A DNA stretch of 14,146 nucleotides from an uncultured Chthoniobacterales bacterium (GTDB lineage Bacteria; Verrucomicrobiota; Verrucomicrobiia; Chthoniobacterales; UBA10450): the NCBI GenBank assembly GCA_955652255.1, contig CATPAW010000100.1:1-14146 (forward strand). Reading direction: 5' to 3'. Within the stretch, counting starts at the first letter, position 1, and each line of letters begins with the position of its first letter. Positions 1 to 7,675 of this stretch are shown piece by piece. The notes beneath the pieces are model-generated. The model worked only from the letters and a program-made list of their open reading frames with translations, did not search any database and had not been told where the DNA came from. The position numbers and the translations under genes are program-made.

Positions 1-1
1 C

Positions 2-121
2 GGCCACTGCTCCTGCGGTGTCACCCTGGTGGAAGTGGATGGAATTGCGGTGGCCGGCAAGATGGTGACTTTGCGGGACGACGAACTTCCTCACGAGGTG
101 CGTGTTGTCCTAGGACACTAA
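2..121 (+). CDS. C-terminal end of an unidentified protein (partial)
   Basis: The plus-strand frame starting at base 2 is open from the window edge to a TAA at 119-121, giving the last 39 residues of a protein whose start lies outside the window. The piece begins GHCSCGVTLVEVDG and ends in VVLGH. It has a Cys-x-Cys pair near its start, which could bind metal or be chance. I do not recognise the family. Third-position base use looks coding, and two of the three minus-strand frames hit a stop at once. A second plus frame (base 1) is also open to about 138 but gives a Cys/Arg-rich, unlikely protein. I assign no function. Confidence 0.4.
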   Translation, partial: GHCSCGVTLVEVDGIAVAGKMVTLRDDELPHEVRVVLGH

Positions 122-220
122 AAGAAAGACAAGTGTAAGTCTGGCGCGGTTATTCGTCAACAATTCGTCAAATAAATCGCAATGCTAATAGTAACACAGC
201 GCCCTTTGGAGGTGCTGAGA

Positions 221-301
221 ATGGATTGTGTACGACAGCCAAACCTGCTGCGACAAATCCGGTCGACTGTCATCCAAATGCAAATTAACCGTAGGCTCTA
301 A
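221..301 (+). CDS. Possible 26-residue small ORF with a good ribosome binding site
   Basis: An ATG at 221 follows a clear Shine-Dalgarno-like GGAGG (208-212) at a spacing of about 8 nt and opens a 26-codon frame ending in TAA at 299-301. The predicted peptide is short and basic, with no hydrophobic segment or recognisable motif. It does not end in GGE/GGQ, so it is not a Pup. Apart from the ribosome site and start there is no support for translation. It may be a remnant or chance. Confidence 0.2.
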   Translation: MDCVRQPNLLRQIRSTVIQMQINRRL

Positions 302-319
302 ATCAGTAAGACGCTGATT
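301..319 (-). terminator. Weak hairpin 3' of tRNA-Asp, candidate terminator
   Basis: AATCAG (301-306) and CTGATT (314-319) can pair around a 7-nt loop about 18 nt past the 3' end of the minus-strand tRNA. The stem is only 6 bp and A/T rich, with no long U-run after it, so termination here is a weak inference. Confidence 0.2.
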
Positions 320-336
320 AACGGGGCATTATAAAT

Positions 337-410
337 CGGAGCCTACGGGGCTCGAACCCGCAACCTCCGCCGTGACAGGGCGGCGCTCTAACCAATTGAG
401 CTAAGGCTCC
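337..410 (-). tRNA. tRNA-Asp(GTC)
   Basis: The minus strand folds into a complete 74-nt cloverleaf. The acceptor GGAGCCT pairs with AGGCTCC, the D arm is GCTC/GAGC, and the anticodon stem CCGCC/GGCGG encloses loop CTGTCAC, so the anticodon is GTC (Asp). There is a 5-nt variable loop and a T arm with TTCGAGC. The discriminator base at 337 is G, as expected for tRNA-Asp. CCA is not encoded. The gene is divergent from the arc-dop unit and has its own promoter just upstream. Confidence 0.96.
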
Positions 411-422
411 TCGCGAAACGAG

Positions 423-451
423 ATTGTAGAGGCGGCCGTTCTCAGCCGCAA
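423..451 (-). promoter_or_regulatory. Promoter of tRNA-Asp
   Basis: On the minus strand TTGCGG (451-446) and TACAAT (428-423) are separated by exactly 17 bp. The expected start falls near 416, about 6 nt before the mature tRNA 5' end. The spacer holds an imperfect inverted repeat (GCGGC/GCCGC). Confidence 0.6.
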
Positions 452-500
452 GCAACGTGACGTTGCATCCAGCATCTGCACATTCCGCAGCGCGCGCCCG

Positions 501-532
501 TGTCCGATCTTTTCCGCAACACAAGATCGACA
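501..532. repeat. Inverted pair of the AAGATCGACA motif
   Basis: TGTCCGATCTT (501-511, a copy with one inserted C) faces an exact AAGATCGACA (523-532) across 11 bases, so the two can form a 10-bp stem with one bulged base. The pair sits in the intergenic gap between the divergent tRNA-Asp and arc promoters. Confidence 0.6.
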
Positions 533-570
533 TGTTGGGTTGAACATTTAATGCACCGCCAGGTCAAAGT

Positions 571-599
571 TTGCGAAGTTTCGCGGAGAAAGTTATAAT
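571..599 (+). promoter_or_regulatory. Promoter of the arc-dop unit
   Basis: A perfect -10 box TATAAT (594-599) lies 17 bp after TTGCGA (571-576, 4 of 6 consensus bases). The expected transcription start is near 606, giving a short leader of about 27 nt before the arc ATG at 633. The -35 resembles that of the divergent tRNA-Asp promoter (TTGCGG). Confidence 0.6.
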
Positions 600-632
600 C
601 GCATTCGATTTGGGAATGGACTGGGAACGACG

Positions 633-2315
633 ATGAGCGACGATCGCAAAGGATTCGAAAACTTCGGCGAAGACCCACGTGATCTTCCATTTCTCGAGCA
701 GTTTGATCGCGTAATTGCGTCCCTCCCACCGGGTGATCCCATCCGGCGCGAGTTACTCGATTTGCGACCGGAAGTCTCCGATCGAGAAGAAACGATTGTC
801 GAAGCGCGCCGGGTGATTGAGAAGCTGGAGGAAGTCATTAAGAAAGTGACTTCGCCGGCCAATCGCATCGGCACGTTTCTTGGCGCGACCTCGCGCGACA
901 CGGCGCACATCGTCGTGGGCGGCGCCGATTATTATTGCAATATCGATCCGCGTATTCCACTGGCGAAATTGAAAAATGGCACGCGCGTGTTGGTCAACGA
1001 AGCGTTCGTCATCGTCGGCGATCTTGGATTTGAAACGGCCGGCCCGGTGACAAGAATTACCGAGGTGATCGGCGAGGATCGGTTGCGCGTCGGCTCCGAG
1101 CATGGAACCCAATCGATGGTGCTGCAACGCTCGGCCGATCTGGCCACATCGACATTGAAATCGGGCGACGAAGTGCGGGTCGATTCGAACTATCGAATGG
1201 CGCTGGAGATGCTCTCGAGCACGAAATCGCACGAGCATTATCTCGACACTGTGCCCGAGCTGCCGTGGGATAAAGTCGGCGGCCAGGAAGCGGCGCTTCA
1301 GGCGATCAAGGACGCGATCGAGCTCCCGCTTCTACATGTCGATCTTTTCAAAAAATTCCAGCACGCCACTCCGAAAGGTTTTCTTCTCTACGGTCCGCCC
1401 GGTTGCGGCAAAACGCTCATCGGCAAAGCAACCGCCTACAATTTGACCAAACAGCTTCGCGCAAAAACCGGAGTGGAAATGCGCGAATATTTCATGCACG
1501 TCAAAGGTCCCGAGATTTTGAACATGTGGGTGGGTGAATCGGAGCGGATGGTGCGCGAAATTTTTGCGACTGCGCGTGAAAAGCGACGGGAAGGTTTCAT
1601 GCCTTTTCTTTTTATCGACGAGGCCGAATCGATCCTCGGGACGCGCCGCGCCTCGCGTTACGCGAATATTCTGTCGACGCTCGTGCCGATGTTCTGCTCG
1701 GAAATGGACGGGATCGATTCGCTTAACGACGTCGTCATTATCCTCGCTTCCAATCGGGCCGATTTGATCGACCCCGCCATCCTGCGTCCCGGACGGATCG
1801 ATCGCAAAATAAAAGTGAATCGTCCGAACAAACAGGGCGCACGAGATATTTACCGAATTTATCTGACGAACGATTTGCCTTACGATGGAGCCCTTAGCAA
1901 GGAGAGCGCCGTGATCGGCGAGGCGATCGACCAGTTGATCGATCGTTTGATTGAGAATCAATTTACCCGCCGCGAGGAAAATAAATTTCTTGAAGTAACG
2001 CTGCGCAGCGGACGAAAAGAAGTTCTCTATCGCAGCGACTTGCTCAGCGGCGCGATCATTGCCTCCATTGTTGAGCGAGCTAAGGCGATCGCGATCAAGC
2101 GCGCGATAGCGACGCAACAGGAAGAAGGAATTCGCGAAGACGATCTGCGCGTTTCCTTCAACGCCGAGTACATCGAGAACGACATCTTCCCGTCGACCGA
2201 CGTCACCGAGGAGTGGCTCAAGCTTATCGACTACGATCCCGAAAACGTGGTGAAGATCGCGCCAGTGAAGCCAATGTCCGACTCGCGATCGCGCGCATCA
2301 TCCGGCGTCATCTGA
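633..2315 (+). CDS. arc: ARC/Mpa-type proteasomal AAA+ ATPase
   Basis: This is a 560-residue ring-forming AAA+ unfoldase of the ARC/Mpa family, which in actinobacteria recognises Pup-tagged proteins and feeds them to the 20S proteasome. Visible parts are an N-terminal coiled coil (about 45-75), OB-fold interdomain region (about 76-200) and an AAA domain. The AAA domain has Walker A GPPGCGKT (254-261), pore-loop region KGPEILNMWVGESE (from 291), Walker B FLFIDEAE (325-332) and second region of homology with RPGRIDR (385-391) carrying the arginine fingers. The ATG at 633 follows a good promoter but only a weak GGGAA ribosome site. Dop begins 42 bp downstream, as in mpa-dop loci. Odd points: the C terminus ends in SSGVI and lacks the GQYL-type proteasome-docking tail, and the pore loop carries Trp299 where Mpa-type proteins usually have Tyr or Phe. 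Confidence 0.92.
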   Translation: MSDDRKGFENFGEDPRDLPFLEQFDRVIASLPPGDPIRRELLDLRPEVSDREETIVEARRVIEKLEEVIKKVTSPANRIGTFLGATSRDTAHIVVGGADYYCNIDPRIPLAKLKNGTRVLVNEAFVIVGDLGFETAGPVTRITEVIGEDRLRVGSEHGTQSMVLQRSADLATSTLKSGDEVRVDSNYRMALEMLSSTKSHEHYLDTVPELPWDKVGGQEAALQAIKDAIELPLLHVDLFKKFQHATPKGFLLYGPPGCGKTLIGKATAYNLTKQLRAKTGVEMREYFMHVKGPEILNMWVGESERMVREIFATAREKRREGFMPFLFIDEAESILGTRRASRYANILSTLVPMFCSEMDGIDSLNDVVIILASNRADLIDPAILRPGRIDRKIKVNRPNKQGARDIYRIYLTNDLPYDGALSKESAVIGEAIDQLIDRLIENQFTRREENKFLEVTLRSGRKEVLYRSDLLSGAIIASIVERAKAIAIKRAIATQQEEGIREDDLRVSFNAEYIENDIFPSTDVTEEWLKLIDYDPENVVKIAPVKPMSDSRSRASSGVI

Positions 2316-2332
2316 TGCCTCTGCAACTTTAG

Positions 2333-2351
2333 GGGAAGCGGTTAGCTTCCC
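2333..2351 (+). promoter_or_regulatory. Hairpin between arc and dop
   Basis: GGGAAGC (2333-2339) and GCTTCCC (2345-2351) form a perfect 7-bp stem with loop GGTTA. It ends 6 nt before the first possible dop ATG (2358). No U-run follows, so it is more likely an mRNA structure affecting dop translation or stability than a terminator. Confidence 0.4.
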
Positions 2352-2357
2352 GCTATT

Positions 2358-3893
2358 ATGGGCGAACCGCGCGCGGAAATGAAACGCGTCTTCGGACTCG
2401 AGACCGAGTACGGCATCACGGTCAGCGGCGCGGAGAATGTCGATGTTGTAGCAGAGTCGATTGAGCTGGTGCGGCGCTACACCGAGCACGGCGCGCTCAT
2501 GAAATGGGATTACGAACTGGAGGATCCGCATCTGGATGCGCGCGGTTTTCGCGCCAGGGAATTGCTCCAGGACACTGACGAATCGGCTTATTACGAGATC
2601 GACAAGAATCGGCCGCTCAGTTTCGAGGAAATCAAAAGCGACCTTGTCCTTTCAAACGGCGCGCGTTTTTACAACGATCACGCGCATCCGGAATATTCCA
2701 CGCCGGAATGCAGCATGCTCAGGCAAGTTGTCGCGCAGGACAAGGCCGGCGAACGCATCTTGGCCGAGTGCGCGCGACGTCGAAACGCGAAACTTCCACC
2801 CGGGTGCGAGGTTCGTCTTTACAAAAACAACACCGACTTTATCGGGCACAGCTACGGTTGCCACGACAATTACCTGATGCGCCGCGATGTGGCGTGGGAC
2901 CAACTCGTTGCCGCCATCCTGCCGTTCTTGATTACGCGCCAAATTTTTGCCGGAGCCGGGAAAATGGGCATTGAAGCCGAGAGCGCGGCGAGTCAGCCCG
3001 GCGTGTATCAAATTTCGCAACGCGCGGATTTTTTTAGCGTCATCGTCAGCATCGACACGATGAACCGGCGGCCGCTCATCAACACCCGCGACGAACCGCA
3101 TGTCGATGCCAGCCGTTATCGACGCTTCCACGTCATCCTGGGCGACTCGAACATGAGCGAATGGGCGACGGCGATGAAAATCGGGACGACCGCGTTCGTG
3201 CTCGATCTGATTGAACGCGGCGAGGCGCCACAGCTTGAAATCGCGCAGCCGATTGATGCGAACAAATCGATCAGCCGCGATCAAACCTACGATTGGATCA
3301 TCGAGCTCAAGGATGGCCGGAAGATCTCTGCAATCGATGTCCAGCGCATTTATCTCCGGGCTGCCGCCAAGATCGACATCTCGGAAGATCGACAATGGAT
3401 TTTGGGGGAATGGGAAAATGTCCTCAATGATTTACAGCGCGATGTGATGACGACGCGCGATCGCGTCGATTGGACGGCCAAGAAATTTCTGCTCAATACG
3501 TTGCAGGAAGAAGAGAAGCTTTCCTGGGGCGACCCGTGGCTGCAATCGATCGATCTCGAATATCATAATGTCGATCTTGAGCGCGGATTGTATTACGAGC
3601 TGGTGCGTCAAGGCTCGATGCGTCGCGTCGTGACCGAGGACGAAATCAAGATGTCGATCTTTACTCCGCCGGAAACGACGCGCGCATTTTTCCGTGGTCG
3701 CTCGGTCGCCCGCTTCAACGACGAAATTTCCTCGATTCAGTGGGACGAAATAGTTTTTGCAAATGGATCGCAGTCGCGCCGCGTCGCTTTGCCGGAAGCA
3801 TTAATGGATGCGCGCCTCGAGGCTCTCATCCACGCCGCCCGCAATGGCAAAGATTTCGCTGAGTTTATGAGAGCGCTCAGCGCGATTGATTGA
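2358..3893 (+). CDS. dop: Dop, depupylase / Pup deamidase
   Basis: This protein belongs to the Dop/PafA family (glutamine-synthetase-like fold). Dop removes Pup from targets and deamidates Pup C-terminal Gln to Glu. Motifs match Dop rather than the ligase PafA: GLETEYG (13-19, metal/ATP Glu residues), NGARFYND with the catalytic Asp at 107, HAHPEYSTPEC (108-118), YKNN (155-158), HSYGCHDNYLM (164-174) and INTRDEPH (241-248). A Dop-loop-type insertion of about 35 residues (about 62-97) precedes NGARFY. Length (504-511) fits Dop. Two starts are possible. The ATG at 2358 gives MGEPRAEMKRVFG. The ATG at 2379 gives MKRVFGLETEYG, which aligns better with known Dop N termini (MQRIIGTEVEYG), so 2379 may be the true start. 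Neither has a clear ribosome site. Cotranscription with arc is likely. Confidence 0.93.
   Translation: MGEPRAEMKRVFGLETEYGITVSGAENVDVVAESIELVRRYTEHGALMKWDYELEDPHLDARGFRARELLQDTDESAYYEIDKNRPLSFEEIKSDLVLSNGARFYNDHAHPEYSTPECSMLRQVVAQDKAGERILAECARRRNAKLPPGCEVRLYKNNTDFIGHSYGCHDNYLMRRDVAWDQLVAAILPFLITRQIFAGAGKMGIEAESAASQPGVYQISQRADFFSVIVSIDTMNRRPLINTRDEPHVDASRYRRFHVILGDSNMSEWATAMKIGTTAFVLDLIERGEAPQLEIAQPIDANKSISRDQTYDWIIELKDGRKISAIDVQRIYLRAAAKIDISEDRQWILGEWENVLNDLQRDVMTTRDRVDWTAKKFLLNTLQEEEKLSWGDPWLQSIDLEYHNVDLERGLYYELVRQGSMRRVVTEDEIKMSIFTPPETTRAFFRGRSVARFNDEISSIQWDEIVFANGSQSRRVALPEALMDARLEALIHAARNGKDFAEFMRALSAID
3369..3394. repeat. Two AAGATCGACA copies in tandem inside dop
   Basis: Exact copies at 3369-3378 and 3385-3394 are 16 bp apart start to start. 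The first reads in frame as Lys-Ile-Asp, the second one base shifted as (Glu)-Asp-Arg-Gln, so the protein sequence alone does not explain both. Confidence 0.8.
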
Positions 3894-3894
3894 C

Positions 3895-3957
3895 TGGAGG
3901 GACTCGCGCTGTCGTGTCCCATATTAATTCACGGCGCCGACGGCGCGGCGCCCTCCA
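3895..3957. repeat. Intergenic palindromic element between dop and glgP
   Basis: The outer arms TGGAGGG (3895-3901) and CCCTCCA (3951-3957) are exact inverted repeats. Inside them lie GGGAC (3899-3903) with GTCCC (3916-3920), and a very GC-rich segment with GGCGCC at both ends (about 3933-3952). The element fills nearly the whole gap between the convergent genes and could act as a bidirectional terminator or be a copy of a REP-like dispersed repeat. There is no U-tract. Confidence 0.5.
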
Positions 3958-3959
3958 AT

Positions 3960-6515
3960 TTATGACCAGGTGATCAGCCGCAGCTCGTGTGTTTGCATGA
4001 GGCGCGGGTGCGTCGGGACGACGCGAACACTGAATCCGTAGGCGCCGCTCTCGGACGCCGGAACCAATCCCTGGTAAAGATAATTGCCGTCACCATCGAC
4101 CTGGCTGCTTTGATCGAGAACGGTGGCGGTGGGATTGCGAATGCTGCCATTATCGGCTTCGCCGTGGTAGGCTTCGACGCGAACGTGTTTCGGATCGACC
4201 GCACCGAGATGAATGCGTGCGCTTAGTTGCAGCGATTCGCCGACCGAAATGTTTTGTCGATCTTGATTGCCGACTTGCACGTCCTGAATACGCACCTGGG
4301 GCCAATCTTTGCGAATGGCCGCTTTCCACTGGCTCAATTGCGTCGCGGCGGCGCAACTGTCGCGCGAAAAGCCCTCTTGTGATTTAGCGGCGGGAATGTA
4401 GAGCCGCTCGGCGTATTCCTTCACCATCCGGTGCGTGTTGAAGACGGGTGTGACGGTGCGAATTGATTCGCGCATCAACTGCAACCAGGCGAGGGGAAGT
4501 TTGCCGTCCGGCTTCGCATAATAAAGTGGGATGATCTGGTTTTCGAGCAATTGATAAAGGCTGCTCGCGTCCACGTCGTTTTGAAACTCGACCGTGCCGT
4601 TGTCGATCTCAGGGCTAATCGCCCAGCCGTTGTTGCCGTTGTAACCTTCGCGCCACCAACCATCGAGCACGCTGAGATTTATTCCGCCATTCGGAGCCAA
4701 TTTCATTCCACTCGTGCCGCTCGCTTCCAGCGGACGGAGCGGATTGTTCAACCAAAGATCGACACCCTGCAAGAGACGACGCGCGATATAGCTGTCGTAG
4801 TCCTCGAGAAAGACGACCCGGTTTTCGAAACCGGTTTCGCGGCTGAATTTGTAAACCTCTTGGATGAGGGCCCGGCCACCTTCATCGCGCGGGTGCGCTT
4901 TGCCTGCGAAAATAAATTGCACCGGGCGCGTCGTATCGTTGAGCAATCGCTTCAACCGTTCTTGGTCGCTGAACAAAAGCGCACCGCGTTTGTAAGTCGC
5001 GAAACGACGCGCAAATCCAATCGTTAAAATTTCCGGATCGAGAATCTGGTTGGCGTTGCGAATCGCTTCCGGCGATTCACCGATGCGCTCCCGGCGCATG
5101 CGGACGCGTTCGCGGACAAATTCAACGAGACGATGTTTTAGTTGTTGGTGCGTTTCCCATAATTGCGCGTCGGGAATGTCCATGACGCGGCGCCAAAAAT
5201 CCGGCTCAGTGAGATGCTCTTCCCAATCGCCGAGGTGCTTGCCATAGAGCGCGGAAAACTCCGGCGCCATCCAGGTTTTGGTGTGAATGCCGTTGGTGAT
5301 GCTGCTGATCGGCACTTCGTGGACAGGAACGGCGGCCCAGACATCTTTCCAAAGTGAGCGGCTGACTTCGCCGTGCGATTTGCTCACGCCGTTCGCGTGA
5401 CGGCTCAGCCGCAGCGCGAGGATCGTCATGCTGAAAGGGTCCGAACGATCGACGCGCGTCTGGCCGAACGAGAAAAGTTCGTCAAACGGGATGCCCAGTT
5501 CCCTGGCGAAATCGCCGAAATATTTTCGCATCATGTCGCGGGGAAACGAATCGTTGCCGGCCGGCACCGGAGTATGCGTGGTGAAAACGTTCGCCGCTGC
5601 GACAACTTGAAGCGCGGAATAAAAGTCGAGCCTCTTCTCGATAACATTCAGTCGGATGCGCTCCAGAGCGAGAAAGGCCGAGTGGCCCTCGTTCATGTGA
5701 AAGATTCCGGGTTCAATTCCGAGCCCGCTGAGAGCTTTCACGCCACCGATCCCAAGTGTGATTTCCTGGCGCATCCGCATTTCCAAATCACCGCCGTAAA
5801 GCTCGGCCGTGATCAGGCGATCTTCCGCGCTGTTTTCGGGCGTGTCGGTGTCGAGCAGATAAAGGCTGACGCGGCCGACCTGGAGCTGCCAAACTTTGGC
5901 AAAAACTTGTCGGTCCAGGATTGGAACCGAGATCAGAAGATTGGCGTCACCGCGCCGCACCTCGCGGATCGGCAGGTGATGAAAATTTTGATTCAGGCTG
6001 ATCGCCTGTTGCGCTCCGTCTCTGTCGATCTCCTGCTTGAAATAACCGTGGCGATAAAGCAGGCCGATCGCGACAAAGTTGAGATCGAGATCGCTGGCCG
6101 ATTTGCAATGGTCGCCCGCCAAAATGCCCAAACCGCCGGAATAATTTGGGATCGATTCGTGAAAACCGAACTCGGCCGAAAAATAGGCGACCGGTTTCGT
6201 GATCGCGCTGCCGGCCCCGATTTTCCCGTAGGTGTCTGTCCGCGCCAGGTAATTTTTGAAGGCCTCGTACGTTTCCTTCAGCTCGCGCAGGAAACCTTTG
6301 TCCTGCGAAACTTCTTCGAGGCGCGACTGGCGCGAGAGCTGGAGCATGCGCACGGGATTGTGATTCGTCCGGTTCCAAAGCTCGGGGTCGAGATGCCGGA
6401 AAAGGCGGCGCGCGGAAGGCTCCCATGTCCACCAAAGATTGAAGCTCATCTCGCGCAGCGGCTCGAGCGCAGCCGGGAGAGTCGGCGTCACGTTATAAGT
6501 TTGAAAGGTCGGCAT
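3960..6515 (-). CDS. glgP: Alpha-glucan (glycogen/maltodextrin) phosphorylase
   Basis: This is an 851-residue GT35 phosphorylase of the bacterial alpha-glucan phosphorylase subfamily (TIGR02094 type). It releases glucose-1-phosphate from alpha-1,4-glucans in the cytoplasm. Visible features are the N-terminal DUF3417-like segment (LPAALEPLREMSFNLWWTWE from 14), YFSAEFGFHES (111-121), SGGLGILAGDH (126-136), NEGHSAF (275-281), TNGIHTKTW (407-415) and GFARRFATYKR (500-510). The pyridoxal-phosphate site is EASGTSGMK with Lys605, followed by NLSVLDGWW. A beta-rich C-terminal tail (about 740-851) is usual in this subfamily. The ATG at 6515 gives the expected N terminus but no Shine-Dalgarno is seen. 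The gene is convergent to dop and downstream of the rhomboid gene on the same strand, with a 116-bp gap. A 417-codon antisense frame (5373-6626) is a shadow. Confidence 0.95.
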   Translation of the reverse strand: MPTFQTYNVTPTLPAALEPLREMSFNLWWTWEPSARRLFRHLDPELWNRTNHNPVRMLQLSRQSRLEEVSQDKGFLRELKETYEAFKNYLARTDTYGKIGAGSAITKPVAYFSAEFGFHESIPNYSGGLGILAGDHCKSASDLDLNFVAIGLLYRHGYFKQEIDRDGAQQAISLNQNFHHLPIREVRRGDANLLISVPILDRQVFAKVWQLQVGRVSLYLLDTDTPENSAEDRLITAELYGGDLEMRMRQEITLGIGGVKALSGLGIEPGIFHMNEGHSAFLALERIRLNVIEKRLDFYSALQVVAAANVFTTHTPVPAGNDSFPRDMMRKYFGDFARELGIPFDELFSFGQTRVDRSDPFSMTILALRLSRHANGVSKSHGEVSRSLWKDVWAAVPVHEVPISSITNGIHTKTWMAPEFSALYGKHLGDWEEHLTEPDFWRRVMDIPDAQLWETHQQLKHRLVEFVRERVRMRRERIGESPEAIRNANQILDPEILTIGFARRFATYKRGALLFSDQERLKRLLNDTTRPVQFIFAGKAHPRDEGGRALIQEVYKFSRETGFENRVVFLEDYDSYIARRLLQGVDLWLNNPLRPLEASGTSGMKLAPNGGINLSVLDGWWREGYNGNNGWAISPEIDNGTVEFQNDVDASSLYQLLENQIIPLYYAKPDGKLPLAWLQLMRESIRTVTPVFNTHRMVKEYAERLYIPAAKSQEGFSRDSCAAATQLSQWKAAIRKDWPQVRIQDVQVGNQDRQNISVGESLQLSARIHLGAVDPKHVRVEAYHGEADNGSIRNPTATVLDQSSQVDGDGNYLYQGLVPASESGAYGFSVRVVPTHPRLMQTHELRLITWS

Positions 6516-6631
6516 GCGCGCAGAGGGGAGGAAATTGAGCGGGAGTTAATCAGGAAAAGTTCATGGGGCAAGTATTGCCTCGAAGGAAGATGTCGATCTT
6601 TTCCGGCGCTTTCAATTTCCGAATAGAAGCG

Positions 6632-7639
6632 TCAACTCTTTTTCGGTGCGATTGCGAGCCCGGCGAAAAAGCCTGTGATCAATCCGCATAGATGCGCCGC
6701 CATGCTGACTTGCGGCGTGGACAGATCGAACGCGACCTGAATCACAACGATCATGGCGATGTTGGCCAAGCGCTGCCTGGCGCGCGGCACGTGATGATGA
6801 CGAAGTAAAAATCCCGCCCATGCACCGACGATACCCATTACACACCCGGACGCGCCGACGAGCTGTGCAGCGTGAACGAGACCAAACAGGGTGAGTAGCA
6901 CAACGCCCGCGCTGGATCCAAATCCGGAAATCAAATAACAGGCCGTGAAACGCAACGCGCCGATCGATCTCTCCAGCGGCGGGCCAAGAACGTAAAGCGC
7001 AAAAAGGTTGAAAAAGAGATGCGCGGAGCCGGCATGTAAAAAAAGTGCCGTGAAAAGACGCCAGTACTCGCCCTGCACAACGACCGCGTAAGGTTCGAGC
7101 GCACCGAGCTGGTGCAAAGTTCCAGGATCGGTCCAATTACCGAATGAAATCTCGAAAAGGAACACGGCAATATTCAGGAGAATAAAGACGAGAACCGCGG
7201 GCGCTTTCCAGAGATGACGATGTCGATCTTGCTGTCTCATCCCGCGTTGGATCGGCCGGGGCGAGACAGCATTTTCATCATTCTGACGCGATTCCAGGAC
7301 GCGAAAAAAGGCAACCTGCTCGCGCAACTCTGCGCTCGGATGGAGAATTTGGAGCCCGGTCGCGAGTTTTCTCGCTGATCGGTAGCGATGTTGTGCGGCC
7401 AGCTCGGTCACTTTTCGCAACCCGATCGCAGGAACAAACAAGAGCGCGAACCAAACGCTGCCGCCGATGTATCCAGCTTGTTGCCGGAAAACAACCCAGG
7501 ATGCGGCCGTAATCGCGAGAACGACGAGAGCTGCGATGCGCCAGCCACGATGAGTTCCACCAGGACGCCACGCGCGCGCCAAAACCAGCAGCGGCGAAAT
7601 CACTGCGATGAAAAGAAAAATGTGATTCAAGTCCACCAT
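6632..7639 (-). CDS. Rhomboid-family intramembrane serine protease
   Basis: This is a 335-residue polytopic membrane protein with the full rhomboid active site. H202-A-G-S-A-H207-L-F-F-N211 supplies the oxyanion His/Asn, GASG (262-265) holds the nucleophile Ser264, and MAAH gives the catalytic His316 followed by GxxxGxxxG-type packing residues. Rhomboids cleave substrate proteins within or next to the membrane. The N-terminal third (about 1-145) adds two or three extra hydrophobic segments and a basic cytoplasmic linker before the core. Substrates cannot be inferred. The ATG at 7639 lies directly after, and overlaps by one base with, a copy of the AAGATCGACA motif. No Shine-Dalgarno is visible. 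It is divergent from the DsbA-like gene. Confidence 0.92.
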   Translation of the reverse strand: MVDLNHIFLFIAVISPLLVLARAWRPGGTHRGWRIAALVVLAITAASWVVFRQQAGYIGGSVWFALLFVPAIGLRKVTELAAQHRYRSARKLATGLQILHPSAELREQVAFFRVLESRQNDENAVSPRPIQRGMRQQDRHRHLWKAPAVLVFILLNIAVFLFEISFGNWTDPGTLHQLGALEPYAVVVQGEYWRLFTALFLHAGSAHLFFNLFALYVLGPPLERSIGALRFTACYLISGFGSSAGVVLLTLFGLVHAAQLVGASGCVMGIVGAWAGFLLRHHHVPRARQRLANIAMIVVIQVAFDLSTPQVSMAAHLCGLITGFFAGLAIAPKKS

Positions 7640-7675
7640 GTCGATCTTAGCGATGAGGACGCAGTTTCATTGAAA

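Noticed and set aside
221..301. Small ORF considered as a Pup/UBact gene near arc-dop
   Set aside because: Only 26 residues, basic, and ends in RRL rather than GGE or GGQ. It also lies beyond a tRNA gene on the opposite strand.
337..410. tRNA-Asp as an attachment site for a genomic island
   Set aside because: I found no integrase and no direct repeat of the tRNA 3' end in the window, and the flanking genes look native.
1332..2117. 261-codon minus-strand frame inside arc
   Set aside because: It is fully antisense to the conserved AAA domain (Walker A, Walker B and SRH on the plus strand), and its product shows no family features.
5373..6626. 417-codon open frame on the plus strand opposite glgP
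   Set aside because: It mirrors glgP, whose motifs cover the same bases on the minus strand. The translation has no recognisable domain and GC-rich codon use commonly leaves such antisense frames open.
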